In this document: in pieces, positions 1 to 6,450 of the stretch
How positions within the stretch are numbered: position 1 is the stretch's first letter
Layout: the number at the start of each line of letters is the position of its first letter
NCBI GenBank assembly: GCA_964604675.1
Contig: CAZSAT010000206.1
Coordinates: 1 to 8,154 of the forward strand
Source: CAZSAT01 sp964604675
Lineage (GTDB): Bacteria; Myxococcota_A; UBA796; CAJQPC01
Direction of reading: 5' to 3'
DNA: 8,154 nt
Notes under the pieces: generated by a model
The model's database searches: none
What the model was told of the DNA's origin: nothing
The model's input: the letters and a program-made list of their open reading frames with translations, nothing else
Program-made: the position numbers and the translations under genes

Positions 1-376
1 TGGCTGGCGGCCCTTCACGGTGCGTCAGAGCCTGGCCCGCGAGGTCGCGAAGTTCCAGCGCTTCGGCCCGGCCGTGCTCCTGCTCGCCCCCATCGTGTTC
101 GCGGTCACCCGGGCCCCGGCCGCCACCGGGGTCACGCTGCTGCTCGCCTTCGTGTTCATGGGGGCCCCGCTGGCCATCCACCTGCTCACCCTGCCGGTGG
201 AGCTCGACGCCAGCTTCCGACGCGCGCTGCCGCTGTTGGAGAAGGGCCGGGTGTTCAGGCCCGGCGACATGGGCGCCGCGCGGGAGCTCCTGGGCGCCGC
301 CGCGCTGACCTACGTGGCGCAGGCCGGGTGGTCGATGCTCAGGGTGTGGACGTGGGTCCGGCTGCTCCGACGCTGA
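1..376 (+). CDS. YugP-type membrane zinc metallopeptidase, C-terminal part (5' end outside window)
   Basis: The reading frame is open from base 2 to the TGA at 374-376, so this is the last ~124 residues of a longer protein. It shows two hydrophobic segments (around AVLLLAPIVFAV and VTLLLAFVFMGAPLAIHLL), followed by LTLPVELDAS, an acidic/basic stretch and AAALTYVAQAG near the C-terminus. The pair 'TLPVE-DAS-RAL' and 'AAALTYVA' is characteristic of the C-terminus of the YugP / Zn_peptidase_2 family of integral-membrane neutral zinc metallopeptidases. The zinc-binding HExxH that defines the catalytic site would lie upstream, outside the window, so activity cannot be judged. A GTG at 20 is only an internal codon, because the homology-like sequence continues upstream of it. 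The 3' end overlaps the convergent NUDIX gene by 38 bp. The substrate is unknown. Confidence 0.8.
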   Translation, partial: GWRPFTVRQSLAREVAKFQRFGPAVLLLAPIVFAVTRAPAATGVTLLLAFVFMGAPLAIHLLTLPVELDASFRRALPLLEKGRVFRPGDMGAARELLGAAALTYVAQAGWSMLRVWTWVRLLRR

Positions 377-854
377 GCAGCAGCGCGCAGATGGTCTTGC
401 CGTCGGTGATGCGGCCGTCGCGCACCATGGCCACCGCCTCGCCCAGCGGCAGGCGCAGGATCTCGATGAACTCGTCGGGGTCGCGCTGTCCGTGGGCCGG
501 CTGCAGCCCCGTGGCCCGGTAGAGCCAGATGCGCTCGTCGGTGAAGCCCGGCGTGGTGTGCATCACGGTGAGCAGCTCGAGCTCGCCCTTCAGGTAGACC
601 TCCTCGGCCAGCTCGCGGGCAGCGCACACCTCGGGGTCTTCCCCGGCTTCGGCCAGCCCGGCCGGCACCTCGACGATCATGCCGCCGGCCGCGTGCCGGT
701 ACTGCCGGACCAGGGTCACGGTGCCGTCGTCGTGCAGCGGGAGCACGGCCGAAGCCCCCGGGTGGCGCACGATCTCGAGCTCCACCTGCACCCCGTTGGG
801 GAGCGTGGCGGTCTCGGTGCCGAAGGAGAAGATGCGGCCCTGGTGGATGAGCAT
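339..854 (-). CDS. NUDIX hydrolase, ADP-ribose pyrophosphatase-like
   Basis: A complete 171-residue protein with the layout of NudF-type ADP-ribose pyrophosphatases: an N-terminal beta region, then a NUDIX box at residues 66-88 (G66, E72, R80-E81-L82, E84-E85), then the TPGFTDE motif at 101-107. A proline about 14-16 residues after the NUDIX box is typical of enzymes that hydrolyse ADP-ribose or other nucleoside-diphosphate sugars to AMP plus a sugar phosphate. The metal-binding glutamates of RExxEE are present. The usual glycine near the end of the box (xGU) is replaced by tyrosine 87. The start ATG (852-854 on the plus strand) follows MLIHQGRIF-like family N-termini in length; no clear Shine-Dalgarno is seen before it. 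The gene diverges from the lipoprotein operon and its tail overlaps the metallopeptidase gene. The exact substrate is inferred from family resemblance only. Confidence 0.88.
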   Translation of the reverse strand: MLIHQGRIFSFGTETATLPNGVQVELEIVRHPGASAVLPLHDDGTVTLVRQYRHAAGGMIVEVPAGLAEAGEDPEVCAARELAEEVYLKGELELLTVMHTTPGFTDERIWLYRATGLQPAHGQRDPDEFIEILRLPLGEAVAMVRDGRITDGKTICALLLSVGAAGPTSTP

Positions 855-877
855 GGGTGTGGGCTAACCAACGCCGC

Positions 878-902
878 GACAGCGGTGTCACGGATCGTCA
901 CG
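878..902 (+). promoter_or_regulatory. Possible upstream activator or operator sites in the divergent gap
   Basis: Two short symmetric signals sit side by side. GACA-gcgg-TGTC (878-889) is an inverted repeat, and GTCACG-gatc-GTCACG (887-892 and 897-902) is a direct repeat with a 10-bp period, about one helical turn. They lie about 80-105 bp upstream of the start point predicted from the sigma-54 promoter, a usual place for enhancer-binding-protein sites. They also sit only 24-48 bp upstream of the NUDIX start, so they could equally be an operator for that gene. Such short repeats can arise by chance. Confidence 0.25.
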
Positions 903-955
903 ACCGGGCGTAGAGGAACTCGAAAACCACAAAGAATCCTCGACACTTGCGCCTG

Positions 956-972
956 TGGCACGGATCCTGCTT
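956..972 (+). promoter_or_regulatory. Sigma-54 (-24/-12) promoter of the lipoprotein operon
   Basis: TGGCACG at 956-962 followed by CTGCTT at 967-972 matches the RpoN consensus (TGGCACG-N4-TTGCW) except for C in place of the first T of TTGC. The invariant GG (957-958) and GC (969-970) are exactly 10 bp apart, as sigma-54 requires. Transcription would start about 12 bp after the GC, near 982, giving a leader of about 17 nt that just contains the Shine-Dalgarno before the ATG at 999. The alternative sigma-70 reading (TTGCGC 947-952, TATGCT 972-977) has a poor -35 box and a 19-bp spacer. An activator of the enhancer-binding-protein class would be needed; none is encoded in this window. Confidence 0.7.
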
Positions 973-988
973 ATGCTTCCGCCATCCC

Positions 989-993
989 AGGAG
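989..993 (+). promoter_or_regulatory. Shine-Dalgarno fixing the start of lipoprotein A
   Basis: AGGAG ends 5 nt before the ATG at 999. This selects 999 as the start, although the frame stays open far upstream (to about 492, across the antisense of the NUDIX gene). The lipoprotein signal peptide beginning exactly here agrees. Confidence 0.85.
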
Positions 994-998
994 ACTCG

Positions 999-2582
999 AT
1001 GCGTTCCCTGCTCCCCCTTCCGCTGTTGCTCGTGGCCGTCGGCTGCAACTCCGCCGGCTACAAGTCCGCGGCCGACACCGCCGGCTGGGAGCGCGACTAC
1101 GCCGACACCGGCTGGGGCTCCGAGGCCCCCTCCGACGAGAACGACGACGACGGCGACGGCCCCGACTACGGCAGCGAGGTGGAAGACGACTTCCTGAAGC
1201 TTCAGCCCGCCACCACCGACCGCTACGTGTTCGTGGCGAACCCGGCGCGCAACACCGTGAGCCGCGTGACGGTCAGCGACCTGAGCGTGGTCACGGTGGA
1301 CGTGGGCGAGAACCCCACGGTGGTGCTCACGAGCGCTGACTACAGCCGCGCCGCCACCTTCAACCAGACCAGCGACACGGTCACGGTCATCGAGGCCGAG
1401 AGCCTCGACGTCACCCACGTCGACGTGCGCGAGAACTTCAACCAGATGGTGATGTCCCCCGACAGCGCCTGGGTGGTCTGCTACCACGACACCGATCTGG
1501 AGGACGACGAGAGCCAGGACGGCGTGTCGAGCTTCAACGAGATCAGCATCGTGAACCTGGCCACCAAGGAGCACGTCCCGATCGTGGTGGGCTTCAACCC
1601 CCGCCAGGTGCAGTTCGCCGACGACGGCAGCTTCGTGGTCGTCATCAGCGACGAGACCCTGGCGGTGCTCGACCTCGCCGGTGGCGACCCTGGCGCGTCG
1701 GTCGAGATCGTGGAGGTGGTGGACGCCGCGTCGGACGCGCCCACCGCCGAAGAGGTGGTGATCCTGCCGTCGAACGACTACGCCTTCGTGCGGCAGTACA
1801 ACGTGGACGACCTGGTGGTGGTGAACCTCGGCACGCTGGAGGTCGGCAGCGTGGCGGCCGGCCTCGGGCTCACCGACATCGATCTGTCGCCCGACGGCTC
1901 GGTGGCGGTGGCCGTGGCCCGCGACGAGGGCGCGCTCTACCTCTTCGACACCGAGCGGCCCTACGCCACCCCCGAGCGGGTCGAGCTGCCCGCCGGCGAA
2001 GTCATCGGCGCGCTGACCTTCAGCCCGCAGGGCGACAAGGCCATCCTGTACACCTCGGCCGCGGCCGAGGACCGCTACCACATCTGGGACCTGGCCACCG
2101 ACGCCATCGACACCCGCTCGCTGCCGAAGCCCATCGAGTCGCTCACCGTCACCCCCGACGGCGAGAGCCTGATGATCTGGCACGCGCAGACCGACGCCGC
2201 CGGCGCCGACAGCTCGTCCAGCTTCTACGGCGCGGTCGAGGCCCTGAGCCTCATCGACCTCGACAACCCCCTGCGGCAGAACAACCTCCTGCTGGCCGCC
2301 GCCCCCACGGCCTACGCCAACAGCGACGACGGCACCCACGGCTACTTCATCATGGAGGGCCAGGAGAAGCTGGTCGCCATCCACTACGCGGAGCTCGTGG
2401 ACTACGAGGTCGACCTGCCCAGCGTGCCCGTGCACGTGGGGGTCATCCCCGACAGCCTCTGGGCGTGGGCCAACCAGGAACACGACCTGGGCCGCATGTC
2501 CTTCTACTACCCGGAAGCCGACGACGAGGACGCGATCCTCCAGACCATCACCGGCTTCGAACTGAACAGCTTGATCGACTGA
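999..2582 (+). CDS. Beta-propeller (YVTN/WD40-like) surface lipoprotein A
   Basis: A 527-residue predicted lipoprotein. MRSLLPLPLLLVAVGC is a type II signal peptide with the lipidated cysteine at residue 16. Residue +2 is Asn, not Asp, so nothing argues for retention at the inner membrane. Residues 17-66 form an Asp/Glu/Gly-rich, probably disordered tether containing a DxDxDG-x5-E calcium-loop-like pattern at 49-60. From residue 75 the rest looks like a propeller, starting YVFVANPARNTVSRV, a YVTN-type blade. Repeated 'SPDG/SADY' turns and 'VxVxNL/IDL' strands follow. There is an acidic insert at 164-175 and a conserved C-terminal strand set (HDLGRMSFYY...TITGF). No catalytic motif is visible, so a binding or scaffold role is more likely than an enzyme. 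It is first in a four-gene operon behind a sigma-54 promoter and a full-length paralogue of the gene at 4842-6401. I do not recognise a named family. Confidence 0.9.
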   Translation: MRSLLPLPLLLVAVGCNSAGYKSAADTAGWERDYADTGWGSEAPSDENDDDGDGPDYGSEVEDDFLKLQPATTDRYVFVANPARNTVSRVTVSDLSVVTVDVGENPTVVLTSADYSRAATFNQTSDTVTVIEAESLDVTHVDVRENFNQMVMSPDSAWVVCYHDTDLEDDESQDGVSSFNEISIVNLATKEHVPIVVGFNPRQVQFADDGSFVVVISDETLAVLDLAGGDPGASVEIVEVVDAASDAPTAEEVVILPSNDYAFVRQYNVDDLVVVNLGTLEVGSVAAGLGLTDIDLSPDGSVAVAVARDEGALYLFDTERPYATPERVELPAGEVIGALTFSPQGDKAILYTSAAAEDRYHIWDLATDAIDTRSLPKPIESLTVTPDGESLMIWHAQTDAAGADSSSSFYGAVEALSLIDLDNPLRQNNLLLAAAPTAYANSDDGTHGYFIMEGQEKLVAIHYAELVDYEVDLPSVPVHVGVIPDSLWAWANQEHDLGRMSFYYPEADDEDAILQTITGFELNSLID

Positions 2583-2591
2583 GGAGACACG

Positions 2592-4211
2592 ATGAACCCC
2601 CTGATTCTCGCGCTCGCGATGACCGGCTGCGGCTGGAACTCCCTGCCCGACCAGTCCTACTGGGAGCTGGAAGGCCCGCTCTGGGACGACGCGGTGGTGG
2701 CGGCCGCCGACGGCCTCTACATGCGCCTGCCTCACGCCGGCAAGCTCATCCGCCTCACCCCGCCCGAGGGGGAGGACGACCCGGGCTGGAACGAGGTGGG
2801 CGCCTGGCCCGCGGGCACCTTCCCCGAGCGGCTGATGCTCTCGCCCGACGGCGCCACCGTGCTGGCCTTCGGCTCCTACGCCACCTGCGAGCTCGACGAC
2901 GAGACGATCGCCGACGAGAAGATCGAGAGCGTGGAGGACTGCCTGGTGGAGGACGAGAACGCCGTGGTGTGGCACGACGAGCTCAACCTCGTGCGCGACG
3001 GCGAGCTCCTCGGCCAGATCGGCCTGAACCTGCCCTTCAACACCGTGGCCTTCAACGACGAAGGCACCTACGCGGTGGCCTACCTGGACTTCGACCTGGT
3101 CGACACCCTGGACGGCGCGCTGGTCAACCCCAACGAGGTGCTGTTCATCGACCTCGCCACGGGCACGGCCACGAGCGTCGCGGCGGGCTTCTCGCCCGAG
3201 CGCGTGCTCTTCACCCAGCAGCAGGACGTGGCCGTGGTCATGTCGCGCAACCAGGTCGTGGTCGTGGAGCTCACCAGCGGCACCTTCGACACGGTCACCG
3301 CCCCCACCACCACCAACCTCGACGACTCGGTCGTGACCCGCGACGCCGGCATCAGCCCCGACGGCCGCTACATGATGATGACGGTGGAGAGCTCGACCGA
3401 CCTCTACATCCTCGACATCTCCGAGCCCATGTCGCCGAACTGGTCGCTGGTGTCGATGGACGCGGTGCCGGCCGACATGCAGATGGTGGAAGGCCTGGTC
3501 ACCGACGACGAGGACGACCCGGCCGACCTCACGGTGGTGACCTACTCGAACCGCGCCCAGGTCGACCTGCTCGAGCAGAAGTACCTCACCGGCATCGAGA
3601 CCTTGGAGCTCGAGGAGCCGGCCACCAACATCCTGGCGGCCCAGGACCAGCTGCTGCTCTTCAACACCAGCGGCAACGACTACCACGACGTGTACCTGCT
3701 CGACCCCAACGCGCTGACCGTCGAGGAGATGAGGGCGGAGAACCGGGTGATGAGCATGCAGCTCAGCCCCGACCGCCTGCACGCGGTGGCGGTGCTCTCG
3801 CCGGAAGGCAGCGACGCGGGCGCAACCGCCCAGGAGCAGTACTACGACGAGAGCTACGGCCTGGGCATCTTCGACCTGGGCGACGCCTCGGCCTTCTCGC
3901 TGGTCGCCGCCTCCCAGCCGATCGGCGTGGCCTTCTCCGGCGACGAGAACCTGAGCGAGTACGCCCTGGCGCTGCTCCAGGGCCAGCAGGAGCTCATCCA
4001 GGTGCGCCTCACCGACGGCGGCGCCTCGAGCATTCCCCTGGAGGCCCCCGCCACGGCCATCGGCAGCTTCGGCGACGGCCAGTTCTACATCACCCACGAG
4101 TCCGACCTCGGCCTCGTCAGCTTCCTCGACCCCGAGACCGGCTCCCTGGAGACGGTCCACGGCTTCGCCACCTCCGGCCTCATCGACGATGAGACCACCC
4201 TCGGCCGCTGA
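2592..4211 (+). CDS. Diverged beta-propeller lipoprotein B
   Basis: A 539-residue predicted lipoprotein. The leader MNPLILALAMTGC places the lipid cysteine at residue 13, but the n-region has no Lys or Arg, which is unusual. The start is secure: GAGGAG lies 5 nt upstream and overlaps the previous stop codon, and that stop is in the same frame, so no earlier start exists. The body reads as beta-strands separated by 'SPDG'-type turns (e.g. 254-263, 391-395), as in a propeller. Residues 149-212 align with 147-210 of lipoprotein A (FN at the start, then an acidic loop, NPNEVLFIDLATG and AGFSPERV). The C-terminus DLGLVSFLD...LETVHGF matches A and C. Unlike A and C there is no long acidic tether. 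Instead an acidic loop at 100-116 is flanked by Cys99 and Cys117, a possible disulfide. The 9-nt gap and overlapping Shine-Dalgarno suggest translational coupling to A. The function is unknown. Confidence 0.87.
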   Translation: MNPLILALAMTGCGWNSLPDQSYWELEGPLWDDAVVAAADGLYMRLPHAGKLIRLTPPEGEDDPGWNEVGAWPAGTFPERLMLSPDGATVLAFGSYATCELDDETIADEKIESVEDCLVEDENAVVWHDELNLVRDGELLGQIGLNLPFNTVAFNDEGTYAVAYLDFDLVDTLDGALVNPNEVLFIDLATGTATSVAAGFSPERVLFTQQQDVAVVMSRNQVVVVELTSGTFDTVTAPTTTNLDDSVVTRDAGISPDGRYMMMTVESSTDLYILDISEPMSPNWSLVSMDAVPADMQMVEGLVTDDEDDPADLTVVTYSNRAQVDLLEQKYLTGIETLELEEPATNILAAQDQLLLFNTSGNDYHDVYLLDPNALTVEEMRAENRVMSMQLSPDRLHAVAVLSPEGSDAGATAQEQYYDESYGLGIFDLGDASAFSLVAASQPIGVAFSGDENLSEYALALLQGQQELIQVRLTDGGASSIPLEAPATAIGSFGDGQFYITHESDLGLVSFLDPETGSLETVHGFATSGLIDDETTLGR

Positions 4212-4222
4212 AGGACACGACC

Positions 4223-4825
4223 ATGACCACCCTCTTGATGCTGGCCGCCACGGCCACCGCCGCCGACAACGAGATCGCCCTCGAGCTCGGCACGATCTAC
4301 TCCGACGACCGCAGCTGGGACGCCTTCTCCAGCGACGACGTGCTGCCCTCGAAGGGCCTGCGCGTGGGCTTCGGCGTGGCCGACGACGTCGCGGTCATCG
4401 GCTCCTACGGCTACGGCGCACGCGGCGCCGACGTGGACCTCTGGTCCACCGACGGGGAAGGCTGGTTCTCCACCGCCTTCTACGGCCACCAGCTGGGCCT
4501 CGGGGCGAAGGTCACCCCCTTGGACTGGCGCTACCTCCGTCCGTACGTGGCGCCGCAGGCCGTCGCTCTGTATGGGGTGGCCCGCCTGGACGAAGACACC
4601 GGCGACGACGACAACCTGAACCAGATCCAGGCCGCGGGGACCGCCTTCGGTGGCGTGCTCAACGGCGGTCTCGAGCTGGTGCTGGCCGACGAGCGCCGGA
4701 AGGTCGTGCCCGCCGCCTACATCGAGCTCGGCTACGGCTGGCTCACCTCGATGCAGCTCGACGACCTGGGCGATGTCCAGTTCAAGGGCCTCACGTCGCG
4801 CTTCGGGCTCGGCGTCCACTTCTGA
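4223..4825 (+). CDS. Small outer-membrane beta-barrel protein
   Basis: A 200-residue exported protein. The leader MTTLLMLAATATA is followed by ADNE, a good signal peptidase I site (AxA before residue 14), though the n-region lacks a basic residue. The mature part alternates hydrophobic and polar residues in amphipathic strands rich in Gly and aromatics (e.g. 44-66, 83-98, 105-121, 140-155, 162-176) with acidic loops between. It ends GLGVHF, the terminal phenylalanine preceded by alternating hydrophobics that outer-membrane barrels use for insertion by the BAM machinery. The size and strand count suggest an 8-stranded OmpA/OmpW-sized barrel. AAGGA starting at 4211 gives a 7-nt spaced ribosome site that overlaps the stop of gene B. 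Lying between propeller lipoproteins in one operon, it is a plausible outer-membrane partner or anchor for them. No specific family is recognised. Confidence 0.85.
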   Translation: MTTLLMLAATATAADNEIALELGTIYSDDRSWDAFSSDDVLPSKGLRVGFGVADDVAVIGSYGYGARGADVDLWSTDGEGWFSTAFYGHQLGLGAKVTPLDWRYLRPYVAPQAVALYGVARLDEDTGDDDNLNQIQAAGTAFGGVLNGGLELVLADERRKVVPAAYIELGYGWLTSMQLDDLGDVQFKGLTSRFGLGVHF

Positions 4826-4841
4826 GATCCGCGGAGGCGCC

Positions 4842-6401
4842 ATGCGCTGCCTGACCCCCCTCTCTGTGCTCGCGGTCCTGACAGGCTGCGCCGACTACTC
4901 CCTGGCCACGGCCGACGAGGCGGGCGCCATCGCCGGCGAAGACGCCAGCGCCGGCCAGGCCGACACCGGAGGCGCGTCGGACGCGGACGACCACGACGAC
5001 GGCTTCGGCGGCGAGCAGGAGGACGACGAGCTCGCCCTCTTCCCCGCGGCCACCGAGCGCTACGTGTTCGTGGCCAACCCCGACCGCGACACCGTGAGCC
5101 GGATCGGCGTGAGCTCGCTCGACGTGCTCACCGTGGGCGTGGGTGCCGAGCCGATCAGCGTGCTCACCACCCCCGACTACAGCACCGCGGTCACCTTCAA
5201 CGCCACGGCCGAGAGCGTGAGCATCGTCGACGCGCAGACTCTGGCCGTGAGCGACGTCGGCGTGCGCGCCAACTTCAACAAGATGGTGATGAGCCCCGAC
5301 GGCCAGTGGGTGCTCTGCTTCCACGACGTCGACTCCGACGAGGAAGGGAGCGGCGACGACGCGGTGACCTCCTTCAACGAGGTGAGCCTGGTGAACCTCG
5401 ACAGCGAGGAGCACTGGCCCATCGTGGTGGGCTTCAACCCGCGCCAGGTGCAGTTCTCGGCCGACGGCAGCGTGGCCGCCGTGGTGAGCGACCAGGCCCT
5501 CGCGATCATCGACCTCTGGTCGGCCGACCCGGGCGACATCGCGGTGGTGGAGATCGCCGAAGACGCCGCGGATCCGCCCCAGGCCGAGGAGGTGGTGCTC
5601 ACCCCCGGCGGCGAGTTCGCCGTGGTGCGGCAGTACGCCGAAGACGAGCTGGTGCTCGTCGACCTCGACACGCTGGACGTGTCGCGCTTCCCGGTGGGCT
5701 CCAACCCCACCGACCTCGACCTGTCGCCGGACGGCACGCTGCTCTACGTGGTGGCGCGCACCAGCCAGGAGGTGAGCTGGTTCGAGGCCGACGCCCCGAG
5801 CGTGCTGGTGGGCGGCGTGGACCTGCCCTCGGGCGAGCTCATCGGTTCGCTGCAGCTCACCTCCGACGGTCGCCGCGGCGTGCTCTACACCACCGCTTCC
5901 TTGGAGGACCGCTACACGACGTGGGACCTGGACTCCGACGAGATGGAGGTGCGCAACCTGGTGAAGCCGATCGACACCCTCGCGCTCTCCCCGAGCGGTG
6001 AGTCGATGATGATCTTCCACACACAATCCAACGCTTCCGGGGCGGATCCGGCGTCGAACTTCTACAACGCCTGGGCGCTGTCGCTCATCGACCTCGACGA
6101 CCACCGCGCCAACCGCCTGGAGCTGCCCGCGGAGCCCAGCGGCTACGCCCAGTCCGACGACGGCGACTTCGGCTTCTTCATCATGGAGGGCGAGCCCTAC
6201 CTGGAGGTCCTGGCCTACGACACCCTGCTCTACGAGCAGCTCGAGCTGCACGCCGAGCCGCTCTACGTGGGGGTGCTGCCCGACACGTCGGTGGCCTACG
6301 TGGACCAGGAGCACGACCTGGGCCAGCTGAGCTTCTACGACGCGGCCGCCGACGTGCTGGAGACCATCACCGGCTTCGAGCTGAACGCGGAGATCGAGTA
6401 G
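4842..6401 (+). CDS. Beta-propeller surface lipoprotein C, paralogue of A
   Basis: A 519-residue predicted lipoprotein. MRCLTPLSVLAVLTGC carries a good lipobox (LTGC) with the lipidated cysteine at residue 16 and Ala at +2. GGAGG 4 nt before the ATG at 4842 fixes the start; the frame is open further upstream only as overlap with the barrel gene. An acidic, Gly/Ala-rich tether (17-66) contains DxHxDG-x5-E at 49-60, in the same register as lipoprotein A. The propeller domain begins at RYVFVANPDRDTVSR (73-87) and is collinear with A to the end. Shared blocks include NFNxMVMSPD (144-153), PIVVGFNPRQVQF (193-205), DLSPDG (293-298), SLIDLD (414-419) and TITGFELN (508-515). No enzyme motif is visible. 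It is the last gene of the operon, 16 nt after the barrel gene. The role is unknown; a surface binding or adhesion role is inference only. Confidence 0.9.
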   Translation: MRCLTPLSVLAVLTGCADYSLATADEAGAIAGEDASAGQADTGGASDADDHDDGFGGEQEDDELALFPAATERYVFVANPDRDTVSRIGVSSLDVLTVGVGAEPISVLTTPDYSTAVTFNATAESVSIVDAQTLAVSDVGVRANFNKMVMSPDGQWVLCFHDVDSDEEGSGDDAVTSFNEVSLVNLDSEEHWPIVVGFNPRQVQFSADGSVAAVVSDQALAIIDLWSADPGDIAVVEIAEDAADPPQAEEVVLTPGGEFAVVRQYAEDELVLVDLDTLDVSRFPVGSNPTDLDLSPDGTLLYVVARTSQEVSWFEADAPSVLVGGVDLPSGELIGSLQLTSDGRRGVLYTTASLEDRYTTWDLDSDEMEVRNLVKPIDTLALSPSGESMMIFHTQSNASGADPASNFYNAWALSLIDLDDHRANRLELPAEPSGYAQSDDGDFGFFIMEGEPYLEVLAYDTLLYEQLELHAEPLYVGVLPDTSVAYVDQEHDLGQLSFYDAAADVLETITGFELNAEIE

Positions 6402-6444
6402 CGCTCGCGCGGCTCACGGTGCCGTGGCATCGTGGGCGCGCATG
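6401..6444 (+). repeat. Bipartite direct repeat, copy 1 (left flank of the toxin-antitoxin pair)
   Basis: GCGCTCGCGCGG (6401-6412) and, after 10 nt, CGTGGCATCGTGGGCGC (6423-6439) followed by one base and CATG. The same two blocks recur at 7164-7208 with an 11-nt gap. This copy begins at the last base of the lipoprotein C stop codon and no plus-strand gene follows its ATG. See the paired entry for possible meanings. Confidence 0.75.
6415..6426 (+). terminator. Small hairpin after the lipoprotein operon, weak terminator candidate
   Basis: CACGG-TG-CCGTG can fold into a 4-5 bp stem 13 nt after the stop of lipoprotein C, between convergent transcription units. There is no T-run on either side, so at best it is a poor intrinsic terminator; termination here may be Rho-dependent. 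Confidence 0.2.
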
Positions 6445-6450
6445 CGAGCC

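Noticed and set aside
947..977. A sigma-70 promoter (TTGCGC / TATGCT) for the operon
   Set aside because: Only half of the -35 hexamer matches and the spacer is 19 bp; the overlapping -24/-12 match is far better.
492..998. Upstream extension of the lipoprotein A frame
   Set aside because: It lies antisense to the NUDIX gene and across the sigma-54 promoter. The Shine-Dalgarno and signal peptide both point to the ATG at 999.
888..4160. A 1090-codon open frame on the minus strand opposite lipoproteins A and B
   Set aside because: It is a by-product of G/C-ending codons in the sense genes. Its product is a monotonous Val/His/Gly/Glu/Asp/Arg mix with no domain, and it would read across two genes with good signal peptides and ribosome sites.
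2465..4192. A 575-codon plus-strand frame overlapping lipoproteins A and B
   Set aside because: The product is Arg/Pro/Gly/His-rich, as expected for an out-of-frame shadow of high-GC coding sequence; the overlapping frame has a lipoprotein signal and paralogues.
4791..6314. A 507-codon minus-strand open frame opposite lipoprotein C
   Set aside because: Same GC-rich antisense artefact, with Val/His/Gly/Glu low-complexity composition and no ribosome site or recognisable domain.
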